Source: Lactobacillus sp. LL6 (lineage in GTDB: Bacteria > Bacillota > Bacilli > Lactobacillales > Lactobacillaceae). From it: a DNA stretch of 64,000 bases. The stretch covers positions 62,001 to 126,000 of the forward strand of contig NZ_VLLR01000002.1 of assembly GCF_007570935.1 (NCBI RefSeq), read 5' to 3'. Below, piece after piece: positions 26,067 to 35,268 of this stretch (the stretch's first letter is position 1; each line of letters begins with the position of its first letter). The translations under genes were made by a program, and so were the position numbers. The notes beneath the pieces were generated by a model. The model saw only the letters and a list, made by a program, of their open reading frames with translations. It was not told the DNA's origin and ran no database searches.

Positions 26067-27197
26067 ATGGAGTCAAAAATAAAACGCAGTGTAATAAAAT
26101 TAGCAGCACTTACAACAATGTTAGGAGTAGCAGCACCGATTGCTATTAATAAAACTAATAAAGTCGAAGCTGCTTATGATAAAACTGAAATGCGTAGCTT
26201 TGTGCGTAGTACCTTATCTAAGAATAAGGTGCGTGGTACTGTAGTTATTGTAAAAGATGGACAGCCTCAGCAAATTAGCTATGGATATGGATATTATGGG
26301 CGCCGATTAGGAGCAGGTAATACTAAAGTTGTATATCCAATTTGTTCCTTGCAAAAGGTAATTACTGGAGCTATTATTACTCAACTTATCTATGCTAAGA
26401 AGTTTGATCAAAATACTAAAATTTCAAAATGGTATCCTAACTTGAAGAATGCCAACAATATTACTGTGGGTAATTTACTTACTCACACTTCTGGTATTGT
26501 TACTACTGGTACAGAAGTAAATAGAGGAAGAGTTGTTTCAGAGCAATCTGCAATTGATTGGGTAGTAAATAAAATTAATTCCGATAAGCAAGGTACAGCT
26601 GGCAATTATTACTACAATAATGCCAATTATATTTTGCTTGCTGGAATTATTCGTCAAGAAACTGGTGATTCTTACGCAAATGCTGTCAATAATCGTGTGA
26701 TTAAACCACTTGGTTTGCAAAGAACATTCTTTTATGAGGATATTCCATTTAAGACTAAAACTGATGCTATTTCTTATACTTATAATTATTCTACTAATAA
26801 AAACTATAAGAATGCCGAATATGTAAAACAATCATTAGCTAGTCAATTGCCAGGTGCAGGTAATTTGTTCTCTGTACCAATGGATTATTACCGAATTCAA
26901 GTAGGACTTACAAATGGTAAGATTTTAACTGAAGATGAATTTAAGTTTTTAACTAATATTCAGGCCAAAGTTACTGAATATTCTGGTGGTCTTTATATTA
27001 AAAATGATGGTAAGCTAAAAATGGCTTATGGAAATCTTTATGGTACTCATTTTGGTAACTGGTTCCAAATGACTACTGATAATAAAGACGGTATGATAAT
27101 GTTTTTGAACCAAAACCAAAATAATGAAAGTCAAAATAAAGCTATTGGTTATGAAATTTTAAACCATGTTAAAGCTAATACTTTCACTGAAAAATAA
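26067..27197 (+). CDS. Secreted beta-lactamase-family serine hydrolase 2
   Basis: This 376-aa paralogue of the preceding gene keeps the same order of motifs: a signal peptide ending near KVEAAYDK, SxxK in PICSLQKVIT, HTSGI, and the YNNANYILLAGII block. The two genes share long blocks of protein sequence but differ in detail, pointing to an old duplication followed by divergence. It has a TATAGGAG ribosome site and a large bidirectional terminator downstream. The substrate is unknown. Confidence 0.87.
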   Translation: MESKIKRSVIKLAALTTMLGVAAPIAINKTNKVEAAYDKTEMRSFVRSTLSKNKVRGTVVIVKDGQPQQISYGYGYYGRRLGAGNTKVVYPICSLQKVITGAIITQLIYAKKFDQNTKISKWYPNLKNANNITVGNLLTHTSGIVTTGTEVNRGRVVSEQSAIDWVVNKINSDKQGTAGNYYYNNANYILLAGIIRQETGDSYANAVNNRVIKPLGLQRTFFYEDIPFKTKTDAISYTYNYSTNKNYKNAEYVKQSLASQLPGAGNLFSVPMDYYRIQVGLTNGKILTEDEFKFLTNIQAKVTEYSGGLYIKNDGKLKMAYGNLYGTHFGNWFQMTTDNKDGMIMFLNQNQNNESQNKAIGYEILNHVKANTFTEK

Positions 27198-27222
27198 AAC
27201 TTTATATTTTTTAATATCAATC

Positions 27223-27294
27223 AAAAAAGACAACATCCTTAAGAAAGTGGATAATAATCTACTCCTTAATTAGGATGTTGTCTTTTATTTTTTA
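27223..27294. terminator. Large bidirectional terminator between convergent genes
   Basis: GACAACATCCT (27229-27239) pairs with AGGATGTTGTC (27272-27282), with a further partial stem inside, A-rich sequence before it and TTTTATTTTTT after it. It closes both the hydrolase gene and the ABC transporter operon. Confidence 0.85.
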
Positions 27295-27303
27295 GGAGGA
27301 GCT

Positions 27304-28260
27304 TTATTTGGCTTTAATAAAATTTACTCCATCTGCAGCGGGTGCAACAGATTTACCAAAGAATATAACTAATACAATAATTGTGATAAGATAAGGGGCA
27401 ATTTGCATATATACAGAGGGTATTTTAGAAATTAGGGGTAATTGATTTCCAATTATACTCAAGCTTTGTGCAAATCCAAAAAATATGGATGAAAGCATTG
27501 CTCCAATTGGATTCCACTTCCCAAAGATAACTGCGGCTAAAGCCATAAATCCTTGTCCTACAATGGTAGATACAGAGAAGTTACCAGAGATGGCTTCTGC
27601 AAAAATGGCGCCTCCAATACCACCTAAAAATCCAGAAGTTAATACTCCAACATATCTCATTTTATAAACATTGATACCCAATGTATCAGCTGCTTGAGGA
27701 TTTTCACCAGCAGATCTGAGTCTTAATCCAAAGCGAGTTTTAAATAAAATCCAAGCTAAAATAATAGCTAAGATAATGCCACACCATGCTGGAGCTGAAG
27801 TATCTTTGAAAAGTATTGGACCTATTATTGGAATATTAGAGAATACAGGAAAACTAAAGTAGCCGAAGTTTGCAGTGATGTTTTCTGTTTGACCTTTATC
27901 ATATAGTGCCTTAATTAAAAATACTCCAAGAGGAGGGGCTAACAGATTAAGCACTGTACCACTAATAATATGATCAGCATGAAAGTTAATAGTGGCTATT
28001 GCATGTAATAAAGAAAATATTAGCCCTGCAATTCCTCCTACTAATGCGCCTAACCAGGGCGTAGCTGTACCAAATATAGAAGCACAGCTCAAATTAAATA
28101 TAATTGATGAAAAAGCACCAATTGTCATGATTCCTTCAAGTCCGATGTTTATGATTCCTGAATTTTCGCTATATACTCCACCTAGGGAAGTGAAAATTAA
28201 GGGAGCTGAATATACTAAAGTTGATGATGCAATCAATGTAAATATTGTAATAAGATTCAT
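27304..28260 (-). CDS. ABC transporter permease, BPD_transp_2 (NupQ-like)
   Basis: This second permease of a BmpA-type ABC importer is 318 aa. It begins MNLITIFTLIASSTLVYSAPLIFTSLGG, then GGVYSENSGIINIGLEGIM, the conserved segment of this permease class. It is strongly hydrophobic throughout and carries the GENPQAADTLGI loop that contacts the ATPase. It is the last gene of the operon. Homologous systems import nucleosides. The gene is intact, but its partner permease is broken by IS110 copy 2, so the transporter is probably dead. Transcription may also be interrupted. Confidence 0.88.
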   Translation of the reverse strand: MNLITIFTLIASSTLVYSAPLIFTSLGGVYSENSGIINIGLEGIMTIGAFSSIIFNLSCASIFGTATPWLGALVGGIAGLIFSLLHAIATINFHADHIISGTVLNLLAPPLGVFLIKALYDKGQTENITANFGYFSFPVFSNIPIIGPILFKDTSAPAWCGIILAIILAWILFKTRFGLRLRSAGENPQAADTLGINVYKMRYVGVLTSGFLGGIGGAIFAEAISGNFSVSTIVGQGFMALAAVIFGKWNPIGAMLSSIFFGFAQSLSIIGNQLPLISKIPSVYMQIAPYLITIIVLVIFFGKSVAPAADGVNFIKAK

Positions 28261-28822
28261 TAGTTATTCCTCTCTAGCTAGTTTTATATCAGGACCATCT
28301 ACACTGTTATTTGGTCCCAATTCGATACCTTTTTTTAAAGGATGAGAGTATGTGGCAGTTTTTTTAGTTTTAAAAAGTAATCCGATTATGTATTCAATCG
28401 CTACAAAGAATATAATTGCTGCGATAACAATTGAAACAATTTCATAGGGAACTCCTGCAATAGTTTGCATACCGAGACCACCTATTTTTAAAATAGAGAA
28501 TAAGATAGCTGCAATTAAAATTCCGATAGCTGTTGAATTTCCAAGTAATGCAACTGACAACCCGTCCCAACCAATACTTAAACTGCTAGTTTGATTAAAG
28601 TAATTTTGATATGTGCCTAAACCTTCCATTACTCCACCCAATCCAGCAAAAGTTCCTGAAAGTGCCATTGATAAAATAATATTTTTCTTTGCTGAAATAC
28701 CAGCATATTGACTGGCGAAAGGATTAAATCCTACTGCTTCTATTTCAAAGCCAATGGTTGTTTTTTTCATTAAAAACCAATATGCAACTACGGCAATAAT
28801 AGCTAAAAAACATTCTAAGCTT

Positions 28823-28957
28823 AATAGTGGATTGATTATCCGACGGGATAATTGATTCACTATTTTTCGTTTAGCCGTAAACTTTAAATAGTGATAAAAC
28901 AATATGCCGAGAGGTGTTTAGGCGCATGACGCCGAATAAAAAACTGGCAGTTTTATC
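28823..28957 (+). ncRNA. Predicted bridge RNA region of IS110 copy 2
   Basis: It has the same stem-loops as in copy 1. The single change at 28916 falls in the loop closed by ATGCC/GGCGCAT, which is the best candidate for part of the target-binding loop. With A at this site (copy 1) the loop reads AGGTATTT, which is also present in the target of this copy. With G it reads AGGTGTTT. Confidence 0.6.
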
Positions 28958-29071
28958 TTGCAGTTAGTAGCTTCCTCGAAGAATGTGGGCACCTGATGCC
29001 GAGTTTAGAAAATTAAGTCTGACTGCCTGGATAAATCAGTTTTATCACTTAGAAACAGCGAGGTATTGAAG

Positions 29072-30289
29072 ATGGATATTGTTTTTGGAATTGATGTAAG
29101 CAGCCGTGAATCCAGTGTTTGTATGTTAATGGATGATACCAGGAAAGAGTTTAAGATCTCTAACGATTCATTTGGATTTAAAGAGCTGCTCAAGAATCTT
29201 GCAGTATTCTCAAAGCATCCTCAGATCATTTTTGAAGCTACCGGGGTCTATTCAAGAAGACTGCAGAAGTTTCTAGAAGACTATGGCTATGATTACGTGA
29301 TCCTTAATCCTTTAAAAGCTAAGAAAGAAATGGATCAGGGACTTCGTCATAATAAAACCGACAAAACAGATGCCTATAATTTAGCCAGAATTCAGCTTCA
29401 AAACAGACACAAGGCAAATAAACAAGAAGCCGAAGATTATCATAGATTGCGTGCCTTAAGCCGCTCTTATGAAGAATTGACTTCCGACATTGTCAGTGCC
29501 AAGAATCGTCTTCACCGTATCTTGCAATTGACTTTCCCTGAAATTGAAACAGTGGTTTCTACACCCAAGAACCGCAATTATTGGGAATTAGTTAAACTAT
29601 TTCCGCATTGCCAAACGGTCAGAGAGATTGAAGCAGAAGATATTATCAATAAAATCAAGGATTTTAAAGGCTATGGCATCAAACGTGCTCAAAAAATTGC
29701 TCAAGGATTAAAAGAACTTGCCAATAAAGCATATCCCGTAGCAGAGCTTGATAGTCCTGAAACCAGCGATGTAATTTACTATGCCCAACGTCTCATCCAG
29801 CTTGATCAGGACAGAGATGAGCGGCTTAAGCAAATGGTTGATATATCTAAAAAGCTGCCTAATCGTGATCTAGAAATCCTCACAAGTATCCCTGGCTTCG
29901 CCCAGACTACTGCAGTACGTGTTTTGGCAGAGCTCGGAGATATCAGGAGATTCGACAACCCTAACAAGATTGATGCTTTTATTGGAATTGATCCGGGCAG
30001 ATACCAGTCAGGCCAAATGGATTCCCGCCTTGGTATCACTAAACATGGTAACGCTATTGCACGTAAGATTCTTTATCGGGCAGTTGGTCAAATAGACAAT
30101 GCTTCAAAGACCAATCCTTGCCATATTGCGGATTACTATGAAAATAAAAAATCTTCTCAAAGCAAAGGCTTCAAGAAGATTGCAATAGCTTCAGTGCATA
30201 AGCTAATCCGTACTATTTATGCACTAATCAAAAATGATCAGTTGTATAGTTACGAAGTCGCCAAACAAAATCAAAGACGTAAATCGTAA
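29072..30289 (+). CDS. IS110-family recombinase (DEDD transposase), copy 2
   Basis: This is the same 405-aa recombinase as in copy 1, with Val instead of Ile in the ESSVCML segment near the N-terminus. All motifs noted for copy 1 are present (GIDVSSRE, KTDKTDAYN, GRYQSGQ), so it should be active. The ATG at 29072 has GAGG in front. Confidence 0.93.
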   Translation: MDIVFGIDVSSRESSVCMLMDDTRKEFKISNDSFGFKELLKNLAVFSKHPQIIFEATGVYSRRLQKFLEDYGYDYVILNPLKAKKEMDQGLRHNKTDKTDAYNLARIQLQNRHKANKQEAEDYHRLRALSRSYEELTSDIVSAKNRLHRILQLTFPEIETVVSTPKNRNYWELVKLFPHCQTVREIEAEDIINKIKDFKGYGIKRAQKIAQGLKELANKAYPVAELDSPETSDVIYYAQRLIQLDQDRDERLKQMVDISKKLPNRDLEILTSIPGFAQTTAVRVLAELGDIRRFDNPNKIDAFIGIDPGRYQSGQMDSRLGITKHGNAIARKILYRAVGQIDNASKTNPCHIADYYENKKSSQSKGFKKIAIASVHKLIRTIYALIKNDQLYSYEVAKQNQRRKS

Positions 30290-31073
30290 TTAACTGATCA
30301 GCTTCATTATACTCTAACTTAGCTTCAAAGAGGTAATTTCTTTGAAGTCTTTTGCAGTACTTTCATAATTGAAATAATTCGCACCATTAAAACAAAGAAA
30401 TCCAAATATATCAAAATAAGATAATTAAACATCTTGATATACTTGACTTTACGTAGAAAAATACCTGTACTAATTCTTGAATCTCCAAATAAATTACTCA
30501 ACCAATTTAATTTTAAACTACCATTTGAGGGAATTGTTTTTGTAGTATCAGTATCTAGACGTAGTTTTGGAGACATAACTTTTTGCATTAAATATTGTGC
30601 TACATAAAGTACAATATAATTGAGCATAATAGTGGTAATAACTTCATTTGTTCCAAAATAAGCTCTTAAAAAACCTGCAATTGCTGCAACGATTGCTCCC
30701 AACAGTGCTCCTACAATAATAGCGGCAGGTAATAAAATCACTTTAGGCAGGTGCGGATTAGCTAATACAAACCAAATTGAACCAAGCCATCCAGCTTGAG
30801 CTTGTCCGGGTAAGCCAATATTGAAAAAGCCAGCCTTTGTGGCAATTGCGAATCCAATGGCTGTAAAAATCAAAGGAGTAGCTTCTCTTAAAGTTTCTCC
30901 AATACTATTCATATTTCCTAATGCACTTTCAAACATCGATTCATATGCTTGGAGTGGGTTATAATTCCAAATTAACATAATTAATGCTCCAATTAAGAAG
31001 CCAGCAATTACTGATACAATTGGAATTAATACTTTTTTGACTTTGTTACTCACACTTATCATTTTTATTATCC

Positions 31074-32582
31074 TTATTTAATTCCTGTCATCAATAGGCC
31101 TAATTCTGTTTCATTAGTACTTTGAGGAGTTACTTCACCTGATTTTTGTCCATTATGTAATACAAGTATCCTATCAGAAAGTTGCATAATTTCGTCTAGT
31201 TCATAAGAAATCAATAAAATAGCCTTACCAGCTGCTCGTGCTTTTAATAATTGTTTATGAATGTATTCAATTGCACCAACGTCTAATCCACGAGTAGGCT
31301 GAAATGCAATAATTAAATTACTATTTTTGTTTAATTCACGGGCAATAATAATTTTTTGCTGATTACCACCAGATAATTCCCCAGCAGCCATATCTTCATT
31401 TGCTGCTCTAATATCAAACATATTAATTAATTTTTTAGCATGGAGGTTCATATTTTTAAAATTAATTATTTTGTGGCGAGAGTAGGGAGGATGGTAGTAA
31501 TTCTGTAAAACTAAATTTTTAACTAAAGACATTTGCAAAACTAAACCGTATTTTTGTCGATCAGCTGGAATAGTGGCTACCCCAGCTTCAGTAATTTTTC
31601 TAACTTTTTGATTGGTTATATCTTGATTTTGAATTTTTATTTTTCCAGAAGATACTTGTCTTAATCCTGTAATCGCTTCTACGAGTTCATCTTGACCATT
31701 ACCATCAATTCCAGCTATTCCTAGAATTTCACCTGATTTAACTTCAAAAGAAAGATCTTTAATTGCTAAGTTCCCTCTATTTTCTTTAACCTTAAGGTCT
31801 TTAACAGATAGAACTTCATTTCCAAGCTGAGATTTCTTTTTCTCAAGTTTCATATTTACGTGACGGCCAACCATTAATTCAGCCATCTTTGCATCACTTA
31901 CTTGTGCGACATTAAAAGTTCCTACACTTTTTCCTGATCTAATAATTGTTACTCGGTTTGCTACAGCTTTAATTTCTTCTAGCTTATGAGTAATCAAAAT
32001 TATTGATCGGCCTTCTTTTGATAGACCTTTAAGAATTTTAATAAATTCGGTTATTTCTTGGGGAGTTAATACGGCTGTTGGTTCATCAAAAATTAAGATA
32101 TTTGCTCCTCGATATAAGACTTTTAAGATTTCTACTTTTTGCTGCTGAGCAATTGTAATATCTTCTACCTTTGAATTTAAATCAACGCTTAATCCATATT
32201 GCTTTGATAAGGCTAATACTTTTTGTTTGGCTTTTTTTAAATTTAAAAATATTCCTTTAGTTGGTTCATGACCTAAAATAATATTTTCTAAAACGGTGAA
32301 AGACTTTTCTAGCATGAAATGCTGATATACCATTCCAATACCATTTTCTTTAGCGTCTGCTGCACTTTTAAATTTTATGATTGTATCATTGATTTTAATT
32401 TCTCCAGAGGTTGGTATTAATACTCCAGATAAAATATTCATTAAGGTTGATTTACCGGCACCATTTTCACCCAATAAAGCTAGAATTTCACCTTTTTTAA
32501 GTTCTAAATTTATATCATTATTTGCTTTAAAGCCATTAAACTCTTTAACGATGTGTTTCATTTGGACTGCATTATCTGACAT
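31074..32582 (-). CDS. ABC transporter ATPase, duplicated domain (NupO-like)
   Basis: This ATPase is 502 aa, so it carries two nucleotide-binding domains in one chain, as in sugar and nucleoside importers of the RbsA/NupO type. The first domain has Walker A GENGAGKST (about residue 38), signature ITIAQQQKVEIL and Walker B ILIFDEPTAVLTP. The second domain has GIAGIDGNGQDEL in place of a normal Walker A, and the signature LSGGNQQK. It lies between the broken permease and bmpA and is separated from bmpA by a terminator that would lower its expression relative to the binding protein. Confidence 0.92.
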   Translation of the reverse strand: MSDNAVQMKHIVKEFNGFKANNDINLELKKGEILALLGENGAGKSTLMNILSGVLIPTSGEIKINDTIIKFKSAADAKENGIGMVYQHFMLEKSFTVLENIILGHEPTKGIFLNLKKAKQKVLALSKQYGLSVDLNSKVEDITIAQQQKVEILKVLYRGANILIFDEPTAVLTPQEITEFIKILKGLSKEGRSIILITHKLEEIKAVANRVTIIRSGKSVGTFNVAQVSDAKMAELMVGRHVNMKLEKKKSQLGNEVLSVKDLKVKENRGNLAIKDLSFEVKSGEILGIAGIDGNGQDELVEAITGLRQVSSGKIKIQNQDITNQKVRKITEAGVATIPADRQKYGLVLQMSLVKNLVLQNYYHPPYSRHKIINFKNMNLHAKKLINMFDIRAANEDMAAGELSGGNQQKIIIARELNKNSNLIIAFQPTRGLDVGAIEYIHKQLLKARAAGKAILLISYELDEIMQLSDRILVLHNGQKSGEVTPQSTNETELGLLMTGIK

Positions 32583-32601
32583 ATATTATCCTCACTTATA
32601 T

Positions 32602-32638
32602 TAAGAAAAGCCCTTTGTCTGGTACAAAGAGCTTTTTA
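32602..32638 (-). terminator. Partial terminator between bmpA and the ATPase gene
   Basis: On the minus strand AAAAGCTCTTTGT pairs with ACAAAGGGCTTTT. Hairpins at this place often let the abundant binding protein be made in excess over the membrane parts. Confidence 0.75.
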
Positions 32639-32654
32639 TTGAACAATTCATATC

Positions 32655-33743
32655 CTAGTTAGACTTAGGATGAGTTGAAACTTTAATTTTGCCATCAAGA
32701 ATTTGTTGACGAGCTTTTTGAACTGTAGACCAGGTTTTATTATTTAAGTAACCTCTAGTAATGGAAACCCCATTATTTTTCAAAGTATAGACTAAATGCT
32801 TTCCACCAGGGAATTTACCATTATAGGCATCGTTAGCGATTGACTTAGTGGCTACGTTTAGTCCTTTCAAAACTGACGTTAAAGTAAAGTTAGACTTTTT
32901 GCCATCTTTTGACTTATATTTGCCCAAGTTCTCTTGATTGACATCCACACCGATTACCCATACTTTTTTATTTACAGAGCGAACTTGATTATAATCTTTT
33001 GCTTCTTGGAAAACTCCATTTCCAGCATTTCCTGCAGCTTGATAAATTATATCAGCTTTATTAGCATACATAGATTGAGCAATGGACTTGGCTTTATCCG
33101 TACTAGTAAAGTTTCCAATATATTGAGTTTGAACGGTAATGTTTTTATGGAGAGCTTTGGCTCCTGCAGCCACACCTTCTTTAAAACCTGCTTCAAACAA
33201 ATCAATAATGTCTGACTTAGTCCCGCCGATAAAACCAACTTTATTTGTTTTTGTAGTATAAGCTGCAGCTAAACCACCGAGGTAAGAGGCATCATTACTT
33301 TTAAAAGTAGCAGATGCTACGTTCTTTTGACCATTAATAACACTATCGACAATGACGAAGTTCTTTTTTGGATTTTGCTTGGCAGCAGTTGACACAGCTT
33401 GTTGCAATTGATAGCCTACACCAAAAATAGTTTGGTAACCAGCTTTTGCAGCTTGATTAAAGTTAGGTGCATAATCCGAAGCACCACTTGAAACAAAATA
33501 TTGATAACCCCCTTTTCCTTGTTTTAAATTATGCTCTTTTCCATATGATTTAAAACCTTCCCAGGCAGCTTGGTTAAATGAATGATCATCTACACCATTT
33601 TGATCCGTAATTAAAGCTACTCCATGATCTGAATTTTTATTTTCAGATCCACCTTGTTTTTTGCCAGAGCAAGCAGTTAATGCTAAACCTACAGCTAAAA
33701 GGGTAGTACCAAACGTTAATACTTTTCTGAACTTTAAGTTCAT
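32655..33743 (-). CDS. bmpA: BMP-family lipoprotein, nucleoside-type substrate binding
   Basis: This substrate-binding lipoprotein of the Bmp/Med family is 362 aa. It has lipobox ALTACSGK with the Cys near residue 25. Family marks are GVDDHSFNQAAWEGFKSYG near the start and VDSVINGQKNVASATFKSND in the middle, followed by IGVDVNQE. Family members bind purine nucleosides in related bacteria. It is the first gene of the importer. I see no purine riboswitch in the long upstream gap. Confidence 0.92.
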   Translation of the reverse strand: MNLKFRKVLTFGTTLLAVGLALTACSGKKQGGSENKNSDHGVALITDQNGVDDHSFNQAAWEGFKSYGKEHNLKQGKGGYQYFVSSGASDYAPNFNQAAKAGYQTIFGVGYQLQQAVSTAAKQNPKKNFVIVDSVINGQKNVASATFKSNDASYLGGLAAAYTTKTNKVGFIGGTKSDIIDLFEAGFKEGVAAGAKALHKNITVQTQYIGNFTSTDKAKSIAQSMYANKADIIYQAAGNAGNGVFQEAKDYNQVRSVNKKVWVIGVDVNQENLGKYKSKDGKKSNFTLTSVLKGLNVATKSIANDAYNGKFPGGKHLVYTLKNNGVSITRGYLNNKTWSTVQKARQQILDGKIKVSTHPKSN

Positions 33744-34000
33744 CTTTTTCCTCCGTAAAACTATGTATTACTAACAATTTTGTAATTATAATACATAAAT
33801 GTACGTATTTAGTCAATATATTATTTAAAATGCAATAAAAATAATTATATTTTTCATAAAAAACGAATTATAAAGCAAATAAAATCCATAATAATCCATA
33901 GTTGTGATGTAGTAAAATTATTTTTAATAGCCACTATTCAAAACATGTATAATGCTATTAATATTAATAACATTTTTTATATTATATAAATTATAAATAT

Positions 34001-34037
34001 AAAAAGTATCACTATTATATGTCATAGTAGTGATATT
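34001..34037. terminator. Hairpin 1 of a tandem pair
   Basis: TATCACTAT pairs with ATAGTAGTGATA-type arms, followed by TTTTAT. It lies in the 620-base gap between bmpA and the IclR gene, which otherwise holds only AT-rich sequence. Confidence 0.6.
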
Positions 34038-34092
34038 TTATAATCTCTAAATTTAAGTATCAGACAATAAGCTTCGGCAAAATATACCATAT

Positions 34093-34135
34093 AAAAAATA
34101 TCACTGCTATTATTTATAGTAGTGATATTTTTTTG
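34093..34135. terminator. Hairpin 2 of a tandem pair
   Basis: AAAAATATCACTGCTAT pairs with ATAGTAGTGATATTTTT and ends in seven T. It is near-identical in sequence to hairpin 1, with about 60 bases between them. The pair could insulate bmpA from the next region or frame a small transcript. Confidence 0.7.
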
Positions 34136-34365
34136 CTTTTAAGACTTGAAGTATTCGTTTATGTTGTTAATGCTGAATAAATACGAATTTTTCTATATTT
34201 TTTAATGAAATAACTAATGAGTTAAAGCATAAGCTCCTTAGATATTGTTAATAATTTTGAAACGTTAATCAAATTTATATAACATATATTGTTTATTTTA
34301 GTGATATAGATAAAATCAATTATATAAATTTTATCTACAATATCTATCATACAATATTTTTATAT

Positions 34366-35118
34366 CTAAACTTGATTTAAAATTAATTGCTGTATTTTCT
34401 TGCCTTGGGCAATCCAATGAGTAATTTTTTTATCGTCTACTCTAAATACTGGGGCACTAATGCTAAAGGCTCCAAAAATATGATCATGCTTAACAAGAGG
34501 AAAACCAATACAATAAATACCATCTTGATTTTCAATATTATCAATTGCATAACCACGTTTTTTTACTTGTTGAATATCAGCAATAAGAGCTTCACGTGTA
34601 GTAAGAGTGTTTGGAGTTTGTGCTTTTAATGCAGTGTGATCGATATACTCATTAAGTTTATTGTCTGAATAATAAGATAATATCGCCTTTCCCATTGCAG
34701 ATGTGTACATCTGCATAGTGCCACCTAAACTTAAATCTAAGCGAATATTATTTAAGCTTTGAGCACGATCTAATAATACAATTTTACTATTTTCAACAAT
34801 ACCTAAATTTACAGCTTCAGTTGTACTATCTCGTAGCTTATTTAGAAATGGCATTGCTAATTTCTTTAAATCAAAACTGTTGGCGGCTTGATCGCCATAT
34901 TTAATGAATGTGGTTCCTAAATAATACTCTTTATTTGGTCCAGCAGCTCTAACAAAACCACAATACTCTAATGTTTGTAGGATTTTTAGAACTGTAGGTT
35001 TAGGAATATTTATTCCATCACTAATTTCTTTAAGAGTAGGGGGAGTATTAGATTCTGCAATATAATCTAATATTTTCTTTGCTTTCAATAGAACGGTTCC
35101 ATATAATTGTTTTTCCAT
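34366..35118 (-). CDS. IclR-family transcription regulator (KdgR-like)
   Basis: This IclR regulator is 250 aa. The N-terminal winged helix includes TPPTLKEISDGINIPKPTVLKILQTLEYCGFV, and the C-terminal effector domain has SAMGKAILSYYSDN and YAIDNIENQDGIYCIGFPLV. It lies downstream of kduD and kduI on the same strand but beyond a terminator, so it is probably made separately. By context its effector is likely a pectin-derived keto-deoxy sugar acid such as KDG, as for KdgR. That is inferred from neighbours. Confidence 0.87.
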   Translation of the reverse strand: MEKQLYGTVLLKAKKILDYIAESNTPPTLKEISDGINIPKPTVLKILQTLEYCGFVRAAGPNKEYYLGTTFIKYGDQAANSFDLKKLAMPFLNKLRDSTTEAVNLGIVENSKIVLLDRAQSLNNIRLDLSLGGTMQMYTSAMGKAILSYYSDNKLNEYIDHTALKAQTPNTLTTREALIADIQQVKKRGYAIDNIENQDGIYCIGFPLVKHDHIFGAFSISAPVFRVDDKKITHWIAQGKKIQQLILNQV

Positions 35119-35177
35119 ATTTTTATGCCTCTTTCTATAGCAATATTATAAATGATTAAATATAGAAATAAAAATTA

Positions 35178-35216
35178 AAAAAGCAAAATCTATTTTTAGA
35201 TAGACTTTGCTTTTTA
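35178..35216. terminator. Terminator between kduD and the IclR gene
   Basis: AAAAAGCAAAATCTA pairs with TAGACTTTGCTTTTT. It closes the kduI-kduD transcript on the minus strand. Confidence 0.8.
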
Positions 35217-35268
35217 TAAGTAATCTTAATTTACAGCATACTCATTAATAAAAAATTAATTATAACTA

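Larger units (their letters stand above)
28807..30462 (+). mobile_element. IS110-family insertion sequence, copy 2
   Basis: The offset from copy 1 is exactly 19,545 bases along the whole element. The two copies are direct repeats and differ at two places that I found: 28916 (G, versus A at 9371) in the left noncoding end, and one transposase codon. It interrupts the NupP-like permease gene on the opposite strand. The junction lies in an A-run, with the IS ends sharing AAAA with the target. Confidence 0.92.
28264..31062 (-). pseudogene. ABC permease gene (NupP-like) split by IS110 copy 2
   Basis: The 5' part (30463-31062) encodes about 200 residues from MISVSNKVKKVLIPIVSVIAG to GDSRISTG. The 3' part (28264-28806) resumes with LAIIAVVAYWFLMKKTTIGFE and runs to the native stop, including GFNPFASQYAGIS. 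Joined without the IS they would give a permease of roughly 380 aa of the BPD_transp_2 family. The element lies in an A-rich stretch in the middle of the gene. Open frames that read into the IS on either side are artefacts. The break is recent, because the flanks still match in frame. Confidence 0.9.

Noticed and set aside
28264-28902. A separate small permease gene ending the ABC operon
   Set aside because: The frame starts inside the IS; its native part begins at 28806 and completes the 5' half at 30463-31062.
9262-30462. The 19.5-kb segment between the IS110 copies as a plasmid that integrated by IS-IS recombination
   Set aside because: Both flanks of copy 2 belong to one permease gene in the same frame, so copy 2 was inserted in place and is not a cointegrate junction.
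33744-34365. A purine riboswitch ahead of bmpA
   Set aside because: I could not find the three-stem purine fold or its conserved junction bases; the gap has only simple hairpins.
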